Numbered from the stretch's first letter, positions 47,926 through 60,479 are shown. The stretch is DNA of 64,000 nt from Castor canadensis (GCF_047511655.1 NC_133402.1:66220951-66284950), one strand, 5' to 3'. Notes: generated by a model from the letters alone, not told the origin. Numbers and translations are program-made.

Positions 47926-49109
47926 AAACTTTAATATTCATTAAAAAATTGAAAATGTAAAACTTTTTCAGAGTGTGTCACTCTGCTGACAGAGTGTTAT
48001 CTACAAGTCCAGAGAGAGGATTCTAGATAACAAACTAAAAACATGTCACCAGAGTAAAGACTTCCTATTTGTCAAAAATATACTAACTAGGTTGAAAGCA
48101 GGGCTTCACCTCACACTCCAAAGACTAAATGAGGAATATACCATATCTCAGGAAGTTAGAGGATGGAATGTCTGGTACTCACTTCCTTCCAGAGTTTCAT
48201 TCCTTGACAGAATAGGAAAAGCACAGGTACAGTTGAGATCATTCATGGCAGATAAGGTGAACTAGTTGCCTCACCAGCTAACGTCATAGATGGCAGAGGG
48301 TCCCAACAATATCTTAAGTAGCCAATTGTCAGTGTCTTGTCCTTCTTCCACTCCAAGCCCAGTTTTTTAAATCTTCCTTTCTATTCCATGGCATGCCCTT
48401 CTAGGAAATTCCTGTTCAACTTAGCTAGCCAGAATGGTTTCTTCCAGTTATGGTCCAGGTCCCATGCACACAGTATTTCACCTTGATAACTAACTTACAA
48501 TAGTTTATACTTGATGCGGACAAATAAAAGACTTATATGAGGTATGTTTTCAGGATTAACACCTGTTAAGTAGCAAACATGCTTAACATTACTTGTATAC
48601 AAATATTTGGTAGATATTTAGTTTGAAACTTAAAATTTCTGGCATTCGATTATTTTCAACATTCACTACTCATTTCATATGGTTCAACCTAATAAGGGGA
48701 ATTTCTTGTTTGGTTGAATAAATATTTCTTTCTTCCAAGAAATCAAAGAACATTTTTTTCCATTCTACTCTCTCCCAGAAGTTACTGAACTTCTGTGATT
48801 ACCCATAAAGTATCAAATGTTACCTGGATTGCAGATGGACGTTTTTGTAATTAGAAAAGTTGGATAAAGTTTGACCATAATTTATTTGTAGAAAATTACG
48901 AAGTATTTTGTTAGAAAAAATGTGCATGAATTGATAACCCACATACAAAACACACTTTCCAATGAGATCACTAATTTCTCTGTGTTTCTTGACTAACATC
49001 TCCATCTTTAAGAAGTTACTGGGAATACCTGAAACAACAAAGAGATTTGACTCATTTTCCAACCAAGTCAGAATAAATGTCTAGAAAGTAATAATTTATA
49101 CTTTTTAGT
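47926..49109. other. Unassigned sequence
   Basis: No gene recognised. Confidence 0.4.
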
Positions 49110-49280
49110 CAAAATACCTACTGTTTGCTAGGTACGTTATACTTCTGACATGTAGCAGCTCTCTTAGTCCCTATGGAAAGTCAGTCAGAAAGATATTGTC
49201 ATTATGGTCACTTAACAAATGAAGTGCAAAATCTTAGAAAGGTTGAATAATCTCTTCAAATCACAGAGGAAGAAGAGGCA
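49110..49280 (-). repeat. MIR remnant, reverse
   Basis: 'TACTGTTTGCTAGGTACG', 'GCAGCTCTCTTAGTCCCTAT', 'GAAGTGCAAAATCTTAGAAA', 'GGTTGAATAATCTCTTCAAA' and 'TCACAGAGG' keep the reversed MIR order. Confidence 0.55.
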
Positions 49281-49686
49281 TCTCTAGAACAGTAACCTAT
49301 CTCTCTCTCTCTTTCTCTGACCGAAACAAGATTGCAAACATTATTTTATGGATTTAATGGAACACTTGAATATTACTGCTAATTGACAGATAAAAGGCAA
49401 AAATATGCATTGTGTTAAATGCAAAACAGAATCAAAATACTTTGATCTTTTTTTAATCCTTTGAAAATGATGTTTCTATCACTGAACCTGTGCCCCCTGA
49501 CATAGGCCCCTCCATTTTCTTCAATACTGTGCTTTCTTTTTTTAGGAGAACAGACTTTTCCTGTCTTTATCTTCTGGAAACTGACTATGGAAAACCAGAT
49601 GTGCCACATAGCCTTCATTTTTGCAGAATACAGCAAAAAAACTGCCTGTATGTTGCCTCTACTGCTAACACAGTTACTTTACATTC

Positions 49687-49782
49687 AAGAGGGAGAGGGA
49701 AGAGAAAAGGAGAGACAGAAACAGAAATTGGGGGGGGGAGAGAGAGAGAGAGAGAGAGGCAGAGACAGAGAAAGAGACAGAA
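49687..49782. repeat. (GA)n purine tract
   Basis: GA-rich with a G8 run and about 12 pure GA units (49738-49757), then mixed purines. Confidence 0.9.
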
Positions 49783-49785
49783 TAT

Positions 49786-50311
49786 TTGTATTACATAAAC
49801 CCTTACTTTACTTTTCAAATAATGATACTGTGCTCTGTGATTCCCAAGCCTCTGGCTTTTCCCCCTGCTCCACACAGCCCAACACAATACCTAAAACATT
49901 CCATTTAGCCTTCGAAATACATTGTAACCCATAAACCAGGTTATATGTGTTACCTTCTAGTTTAGGCAACTGAAGACTGCTAATATTCAGCAAAGTGCCA
50001 CCTGGGAAAGGTTAGACCAAAAGTACTACGAACCTTGTCTCTTTACTGGTTGTTATGGCAACTGCTAGGGGGCTCAGCACCCCCTGTTTCTATCTATATT
50101 TTGAAACCCAACCTTGTAGCCACAAAACAGTAGTCCTGTATCCTAAAAATGTTAATATTTGCCTGATGGATTGACCTCAAAAGGATTTTAACCAAAATAT
50201 TGTCTAATGAAAGACAAATAGTTTATCACCTTTATCACTTAAAGAACATAATTAGGAGGAAAGGATTGGGATGACAAGGTAGTTGTCCCTGTATAATGTT
50301 TGATCTTTGGG
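49786..50311. other. Unassigned sequence
   Basis: Nothing recognised. Confidence 0.4.
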
Positions 50312-50327
50312 AAAATCAGAAGTTTTG
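50312..50327. repeat. Left target-site duplication of the L1 at 50328
   Basis: AAAATCAGAAGTTTTG; 14 of 16 bases match 52389-52404. Confidence 0.75.
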
Positions 50328-52388
50328 GTTTTGGTTTTTTCATTTTTGTTTTTGTTTTATTTATTTATTTATTATTGTGCTGGGTGAGGGTACATTGTAG
50401 CATTTACAAAGGTTCTTACAATGTATCAATTAAAATTAAAATGTATACTTGAATTTTCCCCTATCCCCCCTCCTTTGATTACTGGAACAGTTTCAACAGG
50501 TATCAGTTTTGCATTTACACACGTGTACACATTGTTTGCACCACATTCATCCTCCTACCCCTTTCCTTGTCATCCCCCCTTCCCAGAGCAGAACCTGTTC
50601 CACCATCCTGTTCTCTGATTTTGTTGAAGAAAAAACATTATAATAGATAAAAGGAGAAACATGACATTTTGCTAATTTGAGATAAAGACAGCTACACAGG
50701 CAGTTTCCTTGTGTTGTTCCCATGCATATGTGTATTGCAGCTCCAATTGATTCACCTCTTCAGTCCTCTTCACTCCTCCCTAGTCCACTTCTCATGGTGG
50801 CCCTGGGCCAGTTTAAACTTTCTGTATTCATTCCTGTACAGTGAGCACATCAACCACATTCAAGTTTTTGGTTTCCTTCCCTCGCCCTATCTCTCCCTTG
50901 CATAGCTTTCCCTTAGTGTGACCCATATCTCATAATATTACTGCATTTGTTTTAGGACTACAATCCTTGTATAAGGGAGAACATATGATTTTTTGGCCTT
51001 CTGAGCCTGAATAACTTCGCTTAAGATGTTGAACTCTAGTTCCATTCATTTACCTGCAAATGACAAAATTTCATTCTTCTTTGTGGCTCAGCAAAATTCC
51101 GTTGTATATAATTACTACATTTTCTTAATCTGTTTGTCAGTAGTAGGGCATCTTAGATGTTTCCATAGTTTAACCATTGTGAATAGTCCTGCAACAAACA
51201 TTGTTGTGCAGGTGCCTTTGTTGTAACCTGACTCACATTCCTTTGGGTATATCCCTAGGAGAGGTATTGCTGGATCATATGGCAGATCTATGCTTAGTTT
51301 TTTAAGGAGCCTCCATACTGTTTTCCAAAGTGGCTGTACTAGCTTACATTCCCACCAGGATACATTTCCCTGTATCCTTGCCAACATTTGTTGTTGGTGG
51401 TGTTCTTGATGGTAGCCATTCTAACAGGGGTGAGGTGGAATCTTAGTGTGGTTTTGATTTGCATTTCCTTTATGGACAGGGATGGTGAGCATTTTTTCAT
51501 GTGTTTTTTAGCCATTTGGATTTCTTTCTTTGAAAAATTCTGTTCAGTTCACTTCCCCATTTCTTTATTGGGTCATTGATTTTGGGGTGCTTAGTTTTTT
51601 GAGCTCCCTGTATATCCTGGTTATCAGTTTCTTGTCTGATGTGTAGCTAGCAAAGATTTTCTCCCGCTCTGTGGGTGTCGTCTTTAATTTAGAGACCATT
51701 TCTTTTGTTGTGCAGAAGCTTTTTAATTTCATGTAGTCCCATGTGTCCATCCTTTCTTTTAGTTGCTGGGCCACTTGAGTTCTACTATGGAAGTCCTTGC
51801 CTATGTCTATTGCTTGCAGTGTGTTCCCTGCTCTTTCCTGTACTAGCTTCAAAGTTTCAGTCTGATATTAAGGTCCTTCATCCACTTTGAGTTGATAGTA
51901 GAACAGGATGACAGGCATGGATCTGGTTTCTGTTTTCTGCAGGCAGATAGCCATTTTTCCCAGCAACATTTGTTGAAGAGGCTGTTTTTTTCTCCATCAT
52001 ATGTTTTTGGTGACTTTGTCAAAAATAAGGTGAGCATAGCTGCATGGATTCATACAGGGGTTCTGTTCCACTGGTCTTCATGTCTGTTTTTGTGCCAGTA
52101 CCATGCTGTTTTTTATTGCTATTGTTTTGTAATATAGTTTGAAGTCAGGTATTGCAATACCTCCAGCATTGCTCTTTTTGCTCAGTATTGCCTTGTCTAT
52201 TCATGGTCTTTTGTGTTTCCAAATGAACTTTAGGGTAGATTTTTCATTCTCTGTGATGAATGTCATTGGGATTTTGATGTTTGTTGAACATGTGGACTGC
52301 TTTTGCTAGTATAGCCATTTTTACTATGTTGATTTTGCCAATCCATGAGCATGGGAGATCATCTTTCCATCTTCTATAATCTTTTTCA
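50328..52388 (-). mobile_element. 5'-truncated LINE-1 with 16-bp target-site duplication
   Basis: In minus sense: C-terminal half of ORF2 (52388 to about 50990) and a complete 3' UTR of the second subfamily (50990-50390) with its A tail seen as T-rich 50328-50375. AAAATCAGAAGTTTTG at 50312-50327 and AAAATCTAAAGTTTTG at 52389-52404 match at 14 of 16 positions, a slightly decayed duplication. This shows that the second 3' UTR type belongs to the same kind of ORF2. Confidence 0.9.
50990..52388 (-). pseudogene. LINE-1 ORF2 C-terminal remnant
   Basis: Blocks in order on the minus strand: '[10 protein letters not shown]' and '[16 protein letters not shown]' (51849-52037), '[16 protein letters not shown]' (51565-51852) and '[17 protein letters not shown]' (51115-51387). 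The cysteine block is damaged: only '[12 protein letters not shown]' remains, so the first part of C-x3-C-x7-H is deleted near 51360-51385. Several frameshifts. Inactive. Confidence 0.9.
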
Positions 52389-52404
52389 AAAATCTAAAGT
52401 TTTG
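52389..52404. repeat. Right target-site duplication of the L1 at 50328
   Basis: AAAATCTAAAGTTTTG; 14 of 16 bases match 50312-50327. Confidence 0.75.
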
Positions 52405-53029
52405 ATAGCTCTTTGATGGGATAGGACAAGAATGGTGAAGTAGAAAAGAACAATGCTACAATGTGCCAACAAATTAGAATTCCTTCCTATTACTCACATA
52501 AGCATCAAAAAATAAGCCCTGAAAATATATTTTAAGAGAGGTATCCAAGATACAGAATGACAAGGTACTTTGATGTAAAACACTGGCATCATTCAGTAGC
52601 TGTTAAAAGCGTCTCCAGAAATAAAAATATTCCCTTAAAAGGTTATTGCTTTGGTATTAACTTAATTTCCTTCTCTGTGTATGAGAAGAATTGAGGATGA
52701 ATAATTATTAAAGCACACTATGCAAAATAATTCAAGTGCTGCTTAGAACTTTATTCTATTTCTTATACCACCAGAAATAATGAATTTCATGTAACTTTTT
52801 AAAGTTATGTTCCACTTGAGGCATAGCCCTTTTACATTTTATGTCATGCTCAGCTTGTTTTCCTCTTCAATGTGTGTTTGTATATATGATTGAGTGTGTA
52901 GTTGTGTTTGTATGACAGGGAAAGAGGGAATTGGAGAGAAAAATTGTTATTTGCTTTTGTATTCAGCAATCTTTATTCAGGAAGAATGGGCTCAGATTTT
53001 CTGAGACAATAGCTATACCAGGAATAGCT
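52405..53029. other. Unassigned sequence
   Basis: Nothing recognised. Confidence 0.4.
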
Positions 53030-54130
53030 AAACCTATTCCTTCACTCAGTGAACAATGAGTGCTTACAACATGTCAGATAGTTGGGATGGTAGTTGTGAA
53101 AAGATAGTTTAAAATGAAACTTATATTCTTGCAGAGGAGGTAGTAATAACAGTACAATACATTGCATGCTATAATATTATGTCAAGATAAACTAAAAAGC
53201 CAGCAAAGCGAATGACATTACAGTCTATGGGCCAGGTAGTGAGTATAGGTCTGCTTTAGAAGGTAATATTGAGGAGACCCTTAAAGGAAGTGAGTTAAGC
53301 TTATAGGTATCAATAAGAAAGGAAGTTCCTGGCAGAGGGAGGAGCAAAATAAACTTCCTAAATTGAGCATAGGTGTGGTAAATACGGTACATTTTTTAAA
53401 AAGGAGAAATGAGGTCCAGATGTCAGGATGACTGGTGGTAAGAGACCCAAGAGGAAGCTTGCAGGAGTTGAAGTCAGAGACAGTAATGTGAAGAAAGCAA
53501 ACCTCATAACCTATTATGAGGAATTTGAATTCTGCATGAAAAAGAGTCTTAACAAATTCTGAACACAGGGTTATGAGATCCTTCACCAACTTTGTTAATA
53601 TAGCTTTCTGTTTGTAGAATTAAAACATATAACAGAAAACAGAGACAACTGTTACAGTAAATCAGGCAGAAAGTATGGTGGTGCATTGCAAATGTACTTC
53701 AGTGTTAAAGTACTTGACTAGCATGTGTGAGATCCTGGTATTTGGTCCCCAGCAATGCACATGCACACATACAAATGTGGACAATTGTGACTAAATACTG
53801 TGAATATTATTAACATAGATATAACAGGTATTCCTGATGGATGTGTGTAGAATGTGAATGAAAGAAAGGCTTTCATTTCTCATGTTTATGAGATCCACGC
53901 GGAGATGTTCAATGGTCAATTGGATGTCTGAGTCTGGAGAGAGATTAGGTTGGGTATTTAAATTATAGAGCTGTCAGCATAGAGATGAATGTATAGGTTA
54001 TAACCTATAGGTCTGTATGTGATCACAGAGGGAGCGAGTGGAGATAGAAGAGAGAAGAGAATGATTACTGGGCTCTGGGGTAGCATTAAGACCTGGGAAA
54101 GAAGAGAATAAACCATAAACCAGTATCTCA
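53030..54130 (-). repeat. Ancient L2-like repeat, reverse, interrupted by a SINE
   Basis: 'CACTCAGTGAACAATGAGTG', 'GGAAGTTCCTGGCAGAGGGA', 'GAATTTGAATTCTGCATGAA', 'GAGATGTTCAATGGTCAATT', 'GGATGTCTGAGTCTGGAGAG' and 'CAGAGGGAGCGAGTGGAGAT' follow the order of a long, old mammalian repeat also seen at 23570 and 54580. The family label is tentative. Confidence 0.45.
53680..53775 (+). repeat. Degenerate ID-type SINE
   Basis: 'AGTGTTAAAGTACTTGACTA', 'GCATGTGTGAGATCCTGGTA', 'TTTGGTCCCCAGCAATGC' is a diverged ID element within the L2-like repeat. Confidence 0.55.
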
Positions 54131-54579
54131 TTAGGAAATACAAACTAATCTGATATTTCCTAATAGAGATACAATATGGTGGATGATTTTATATGTGGTT
54201 GTAGAAGGATGAAATAAAAGAGAAGTTACTGTTTCCCAGGGATTAGGTACTACAGAAAGATGTTGAGGGCTCCGCAATAGCAGAAGCTGTCTGAGTTCAC
54301 TATAGTTGCTCCAGAGATCCCTGTAGCCTGTAGCCTGCTTGTTATGACTCCATAAGTGACAACAATTGTCTCTGCCAGAGTCCCAAAAACTCTGTGATAA
54401 AAATACTTTATTGGTCCAGTGTCACCCAGTGCTACTCAGCCACACTGGGAACTTGGCATAAATGTAGGAATTTCCTCTGCTTTTGAAAAAGAATGTGGTC
54501 ACTCAGAAACAGGTGACAGAAGAGAAGGGTTTCTTACCTGCTGGTAGAAACTTCCTCAAATGTTGCAAGTGTCCACTAC
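54131..54579. other. Unassigned sequence
   Basis: Nothing recognised between the two L2-like segments. Confidence 0.4.
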
Positions 54580-55140
54580 ATATCTCCAGTACTGGTGATA
54601 TGTGGATAAAACCATCAAAAGGGACCTTGTTCTCATGTCACTTAAGTTAGTAGGGAGTACTCTAATCAAATAATTGCAAACATATTTCAAGCTCTCTTAT
54701 GTCCTATGAACAAAGAGAGCATGTAGTTATAGAAGCATATAGTAATAACTAGTACAGGAGGTCAGGAACAACTTCTCCCAAATTAATATTTGAACTGAGA
54801 TATAAAGCTGAATTAATTAAGCAACAGAGAGGGAATGAGGAAATGATCTTTTTATAGAGAGAACATGTATAAAGACCTGATGTATTCCAAGTATCTGAAA
54901 GAAAGCCAGTGTATCTGGAAAGCATGGACTAAGGCAAAGTGATATGGAGATGATGTTGGAGATAGGAGATGCAAAAACAGTTTATGGAGTGATTTAAAGG
55001 CTATGAAGAATTGAGGTGCTCAAACATAGCACTGGGATACTTTCAAGATGCAGAAGTAATATAATAATACTTAAAGAGATTACTCTGGCTTTACTATAGA
55101 GCAAAACCTATACAAGAGTAAGAGAAGAAATGAGACATTG
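54580..55140 (-). repeat. Ancient L2-like repeat, reverse
   Basis: 'GTGATATGTGGATAAAACCA', 'GAAAGCCAGTGTATCTGGAA', 'GATGTTGGAGATAGGAGATG' and 'GAGATTACTCTGGCTTTACT' follow the same order as the middle of the element at 53030. Confidence 0.45.
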
Positions 55141-56318
55141 TTAGTAGTTGAAAAATAACATTAATACTATAATTTAACCATATTTTAAGCTATGTGGGCT
55201 TTGAAGATTGACTTGGAAAGTCAAATGCCATTACACTGGATGTGGGGAAAACTAGTTCTTCATTCTACTTCACAACCTAGGTGAGTTTCTAAAGTAGTCA
55301 TCATTGCTTAGTAGACCTCTACTCAACTCATTAGAAATCCATATAGCACAGAAGGCTGAAAGTGCCATAGTACAGAAATGGCCATGCCTGGAGAGATGGT
55401 ACAAGTAAAGGACTTCAAAGTACTGGCAGGTAGGAACCCTGTAGCTCTCATGTGGATTTAAGGTACCTGAGAAAGGCATGTGGTTTAGAGAAAAAGTAAC
55501 GAGATTTAGAATATCAGATTTGTCCCTTATTATCCAGGTGACTTTCTGTAAATGGTTTAATCTCTTGAAGACTTGAATTACTGGAATTGACATAGTGTTT
55601 GGTTTGAAATGTACAGAACAACATGCAGTGCAAAAGGTTACACCAGATGTAATATAGACTGTAGTTCACAAAATGTATCCTATGCAAGTTCACTCCCTTT
55701 GGTAAAATAATCAGAGTGTCCAGCAATAATATTTTCAGGTCTGCTAATACTACTTCCATATAACAATATCATTGAAATTTATTGTATATTTTTCCCATAA
55801 TTGTGTGCCATTTCCATGCAATTTCCATTGCTCACATCACATCATATACAGAACAAGGTAGCAATTAAATCTTCTCATTCTTCTAATTAAAGCTTGAACA
55901 CCTAGGATATGGGAATTGCCCTGGACAAGAGTTCTATAAATACTGGTAATATATTCATAAAACTTGAAAGCACTTAATCTAGTAAAAGTGACTTCATTGT
56001 TGTTAAATTTAGAATTCTTGAAATTATTTGATTTTTCTGTTCTCCAAATAACCAACATTTCCCTTGTTTTCTTCTTTGTCAGAAAGGGCAAAAAAGAAAA
56101 AAATAGTTTAAACTCCTATAGGAGTCAGATTCTGCAGAAGCTTTTGACCCAAATTTTCTTCTATTCTTTGAGATAAATACTACTGTGGCCATTAAAATGG
56201 AGAGGTTAACAGAAGTTTATCTATAGTCCAATGTCATTTGTCCAGAACTAGAGCAAGAATTCAATAAGGACTGACTGACTCCTATCTTCTTCAAAATATC
56301 AATCCCCTTTGTGTTCTG

Positions 56319-56320
<2 letters not shown>
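55141..56320. other. Unassigned sequence
   Basis: No gene recognised; minus frames of 107, 81 and 84 codons (55270-56091) have no recognisable domain. Confidence 0.4.
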
Positions 56321-56359
<39 letters not shown>

Positions 56360-56493
56360 TTCTCCCATTCTCCCTCCCTCTCCCTATGTCTCATCTCTCC
56401 CTTTTCCCTTCCCTCTGTCTCACCCTTTCTCCCTCTGCCTCCCTCTCTCCCTTTCTCCCTGTCTCCTTCTCCCCCTCCCTCCCTCTCTCTCCT
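56321..56493. repeat. (TC)n and CCCTCT-rich pyrimidine tract
   Basis: 173 bases, almost only C and T, starting with about 14 pure TC units. The Ser/Leu-rich frames across it are repeat artefacts. Confidence 0.95.
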
Positions 56494-57109
56494 ATCTTGG
56501 AAGATTAGAACACTACAAAGGTCAAAGGATGAGAGCTATTAAGAGCTATTCATTCAGCCAATGTCTTTCTTAATGTCAAATCCACTACAAAACTCAAGAG
56601 CAAACAGAAACTCAGTACCATATACAGTACACAGGATCTGAAAACTTATTAATAATTCTCCCTCATCTCTTCCTTCTTCCTTTAGCTATTCATCTCAGGA
56701 GAAATTACTCTCGTGAGGATCCACCAGAAAATACTGAGCTGTGCTTTCTGAATATCTGCTAGCCAAGCAGTAGGAGTAGCATGTATGATTACTTTTATAA
56801 CATGCATGATTCCCCCTGGCTATTGCTGAAAACCACAGATGACTTAGTTATTGTGGAACATCCTGATAACAGACTCCCTTTTGGCCCATGCAGACTGATT
56901 TGGGAAAATGTGACATTTATCCAGATGTTTAGTCAAGTGCACTCTAATTAAGCTGTATATGCTTTACAAAGAAAACAAAATAATGTGATTTAAGCCAAAA
57001 AATTCTCTGGAATCTACTTTGGAAGAGAAGTAGCCTGAAAGATTTTATTATGTTCTTTGATTTGATTAAAATAATATTTTCTGCAATCATAAATTTTAAT
57101 GACAGATTG
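56494..57109. other. Unassigned sequence
   Basis: Nothing recognised. Confidence 0.4.
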
Positions 57110-57190
57110 GTGATGTAACTTGGTGATAGAATACTTACTTGTCTCAGTGTGCAAGGCCCTGAGTTCCATACCCTGAACCCCAAAAGAAGT
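57110..57190 (+). repeat. ID-type SINE
   Basis: 'TTGGTGATGTAACTTGGTGA', 'TAGAATACTTACTTGTCTCA' and 'AAGGCCCTGAGTTCCATACC' with an A-rich end; A box diverged, B box recognisable. Confidence 0.65.
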
Positions 57191-58729
57191 TAATTAAAAT
57201 GGTGACATTTCCTAGTCTTATCTATATATGTTTCTATATCAGTGTTGAGAAGTACTTTTTATTTATGAAATGTAAACTATTTTAAAACGTTACTAGTTAT
57301 TTAATTTAGAAATGCAAGTGTGGGAAGTACAAAGAAGAGAAAGAAAGGTGCTAATTTAAAAATGTCTGTGTGAGTTTTTGCCTCAAGTTCCAATAATTGT
57401 AAAATTCAGATGATAATCTGTGATGCTCCATGTTTGTTGAGCTTTCATTTTAGAGAAGTGACCCAGGCTTTTGCTAAAAGTCCTCTTTTGCCATTCACTG
57501 GTGAGTTTAGTGAGTTTGTAAGTCAGGAAAATCTTTAAGCCCGCATTCCTATGGTAAACTCAAGCATGCATAATCATAAACACACAAAATCAGAATGACT
57601 ACATCACATAACACAAAATGGTCATAGAGAATAGCTAAGTAAAACATATATAACACAGGTGGTCTTTTTAATACTTTTTTTTCAACTTTGCTCCACATGA
57701 CAGAATCATCTCGGGAATATTCCTTAGAATCATCTATGATTCACTGTTTTAACTCACACGAAATGAAAATGTTTTAAAAAATCAATTGTGCTGTTGCTTT
57801 GGAACTGTCTGACTGGAAATTTTGGAAGGAAAAACTATTCTTTTAAATACATGTAGTAACATTATTCCTTTCAGTATAAAACTACATGACCTCAGTAGAT
57901 CAATCTCTGCTCCTTATATGGAAGGTAATCTGTTTGTGGATGACACCATAATGCTGTCCATTTCCAGGCACAGTGAGAGAGCACAGCTACCCAAAGATGC
58001 TCTCTACTCTGGCATTCTCTGGGTGACACAGCAGGTAGGCTGTGACATCACTGGTGGAGCTGTAAATGTAATGCCAAGGTCACCTCTAACATTGATCTGA
58101 GATAGGAGTCTGAGCACCCACTGTGAGACTTTCTTACAGTACTTTTTGCATGCTAGGTCACATAACCCATTTACAAATGTGTTTCCACTGTAGTTCTAGT
58201 AATGATAGAATTTACTGGGTTTATACTTTGATGTCAAATTAAGAGGAAAATGCTGAGTATCACTGACATTTATTGCTTTTAGCACACACACAAATTGTAC
58301 TTTCTTAATAGGAAAGATACAACAAAATGTAATTTTGATTTATTTTCCAAAAAAATAGATATCATGTATATTTAAACCACTGATACACAGCATATTCTAA
58401 ATTTCCCAATTAATTTTTCTGGCATGGGTGGAAAGACAAAATTTAAAAGAAAGGGCAGAGCATGTAAGATGACTTAAGCATATGTTCTTAATCAGTAGTG
58501 CCATAAACTCTTATCTAAATAGAAGCAAATGAAATAAAGAAAGAGGTAAATATGATTGAAAGAAAAGTAGATGGAAATTGGCTTGGGGAGAAGTGGGAAG
58601 TCTTTTTTGATTCAAGGATCAAACTCTAACATTGTGCTCTTTCCCCCATCTCTACTCCATCTCTTTGTATAGGCTTTTTCCTCTATAAGAATAATCCCAA
58701 CTACAGTCTCCCAGGTTCCAGCAAGAATT
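57191..58729. other. Unassigned sequence
   Basis: No gene recognised; the 92-codon plus frame at 57822-58100 has no known domain. Confidence 0.4.
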
Positions 58730-58742
58730 AAAGAACAACTTT
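58730..58742. repeat. Left target-site duplication of composite SINE
   Basis: AAAGAACAACTTT, exact match to 59035-59047. Confidence 0.9.
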
Positions 58743-59034
58743 CAGAAACTGAAAGTGGTGGCTTATGACTGTATTCCAACCACATGGTTTCAAGTCAACC
58801 CAGGCAAAAATTCAGCAAGACACCATGTCAATAAATATTCCAGGTATGGTGGTACACACCTGGTGAGAGGCATAGGTAGGAGGATCATGGTCTGAAACTG
58901 ACTTCTGGCAAAAGTACATGTCCTACATGAGAAATAACTCAAGCAAAAAAGGACATTGGGATGTGGTCAAGTGGTAGAGTGCCTGCCTAGCAAGCACAAT
59001 GCCCTGAATTCAAATCTCAGAATTGCCAAATCAA
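58743..59034 (+). mobile_element. Three-part composite SINE (7SL-like x2 + ID)
   Basis: Unit 1 (58743-58845): 'AGTGGTGGCTTATGACTGTA', 'CAAGTCAACCCAGGCAAAAA'. Unit 2 (58846-58950): 'AGGTATGGTGGTACACACCT', 'GTAGGAGGATCATGGTCTGA'. Unit 3 (58955-59028): 'GGGATGTGGTCAAGTGGTAG', 'AGTGCCTGCCTAGCAAGC', 'GAATTCAAATCTC'. One exact 13-bp duplication AAAGAACAACTTT (58730-58742, 59035-59047) encloses all three, so they moved together as one transcript. Mobilisation by L1 is inferred from the tail and duplication. Confidence 0.85.
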
Positions 59035-59047
59035 AAAGAACAACTTT
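59035..59047. repeat. Right target-site duplication of composite SINE
   Basis: AAAGAACAACTTT, exact match to 58730-58742. Confidence 0.9.
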
Positions 59048-59154
59048 ATTCTATCTTTGCACCTGAATTAGCATTAATTAGCTCTGGTGGGGTCACATTC
59101 TTGTCCATGAGTCAGTTACTGTGGTGGGAAATGGATTAAGTGTGCATCCAATAG

Positions 59155-59245
59155 AGCTTGGGGTATAGTCCAGTGGCACAGTAGTTTCTTAGCAAGCATG
59201 AGATTCTGATTTTGATAGCCTGTGCACCCTAAAATAAATTTACAA
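59155..59245 (+). repeat. Degenerate ID-type SINE
   Basis: 'GCTTGGGGTATAGTCCAGTG', 'GCACAGTAGTTTCTTAGCAA', 'GCATGAGATTCTGATTTTGA' and 'CACCCTAAAATAAAT'. Confidence 0.6.
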
Positions 59246-59984
59246 AGAGGGTAGTTAGCACTATTTCTCTAAAATAAACTCAATATATGTTCCTTAAAAA
59301 ATATAAAGAATTGATATTGGGCAACCCAAAGACAAAGAAATATTGTCTTCATCATGAGCAACCTTGATGAGTCAAAAAATTATAGGATACCATTGCAGGT
59401 CAATCAAATCATAAATTCAAGGAGAAGGAAGTTCAAGTGTATTTTTAAAATAAACAGTTGTTCTGAATAGCCAGGAAACATAAGAAGTTTATATAAAACT
59501 ATCACAAAATCTTGAGTTCACAATGTAAAGAATTAGCCAGTGAGCTTGGATTTTAGTTCTATATTCTGTGAGGAAACAAAAGAGATGATTTGGAGGACAA
59601 AAATGTTATGTACACCTAACAAAGTATCTTCACCTCATATGCCCTCAATGAGAGCTATATTTTAAAGAAACTGATTCAACAATAGCTTGCAATGTGAATT
59701 GTAGTACTGAGATAATATATTTAGTATATTAGGATATCCATAATGAAATTCAAAGAACCTATCAAATTCTGTTTATCAATTTTTTATGTCCATGCTAACC
59801 ACTAAAATTGTATGGAAATGCTTGACATTGATTCAAAACTATTTGAAGAGCTCAAAGTGTATAATCTTTTTCATTTGGATACTGGCCCCAACTGTTTCAA
59901 ATTAATTGTAAATAATCTAGACAGATAAAACCTAATTCAAATTGTTTTCCTATTGTAAATGAGTAAAAATTCATTATTCAGGGA
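59246..59984. other. Unassigned AT-rich sequence
   Basis: Nothing recognised. Confidence 0.4.
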
Positions 59985-60050
59985 AGGAGGCATGGCTTAA
60001 GTGGTAGGGTGCCTGTCTAGCAATCACAAAAACCTGTGTTTATATAAAAT
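59985..60050 (+). repeat. Partial tRNA/ID-type SINE
   Basis: 'GGAGGCATGGCTTAAGTGGT', 'AGGGTGCCTGTCTAGCAATC', 'ACAAAAACCTGTGTTTA'; A box present, B-box half decayed. Confidence 0.6.
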
Positions 60051-60479
60051 TCTGTAAGTGTGGTTTTATGAACTGGGTTTTCATTGGAGCCAATAAGGAA
60101 AATTCAGATGTTAAAATCCAATCAACATTTTATGATTCAAAATATAAGATGTTAAAAGACCTATTTTATAGCTTAAACATTCATGTCCATTCTTTTATGA
60201 CATATAATCATTTGTTCTTAGTTAAAAGAAATAATCATCTTAATTAAAGCTTTCATTAAATTAACACATATAATTGAATTAAATTCCAAATGTACTTGTG
60301 TTCCATTCTTAATACTATGTATTCAGCGCTGGGCAGGTAAAAACATTTAAGAGGAACATGGAAGTAATTATCCAAACTGTGGCTGAGGTAAGGAAGGCAA
60401 ACCCCCACATCCAAGGGTACCAGGACACACCACACAAAATTCTAATACCTTTAATTATTTTGATTCTCTTAAATTCTAG
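60051..60479. other. Unassigned sequence
   Basis: Nothing recognised. Confidence 0.35.

Noticed and set aside
49615..49887. Leu/Ser-rich minus ORF suggestive of a membrane protein
   Set aside because: The hydrophobic stretch is encoded by the (GA)n purine tract.
56309..56542. Ser/Leu-rich plus ORFs
   Set aside because: Translation of the (TC)n tract in several frames.
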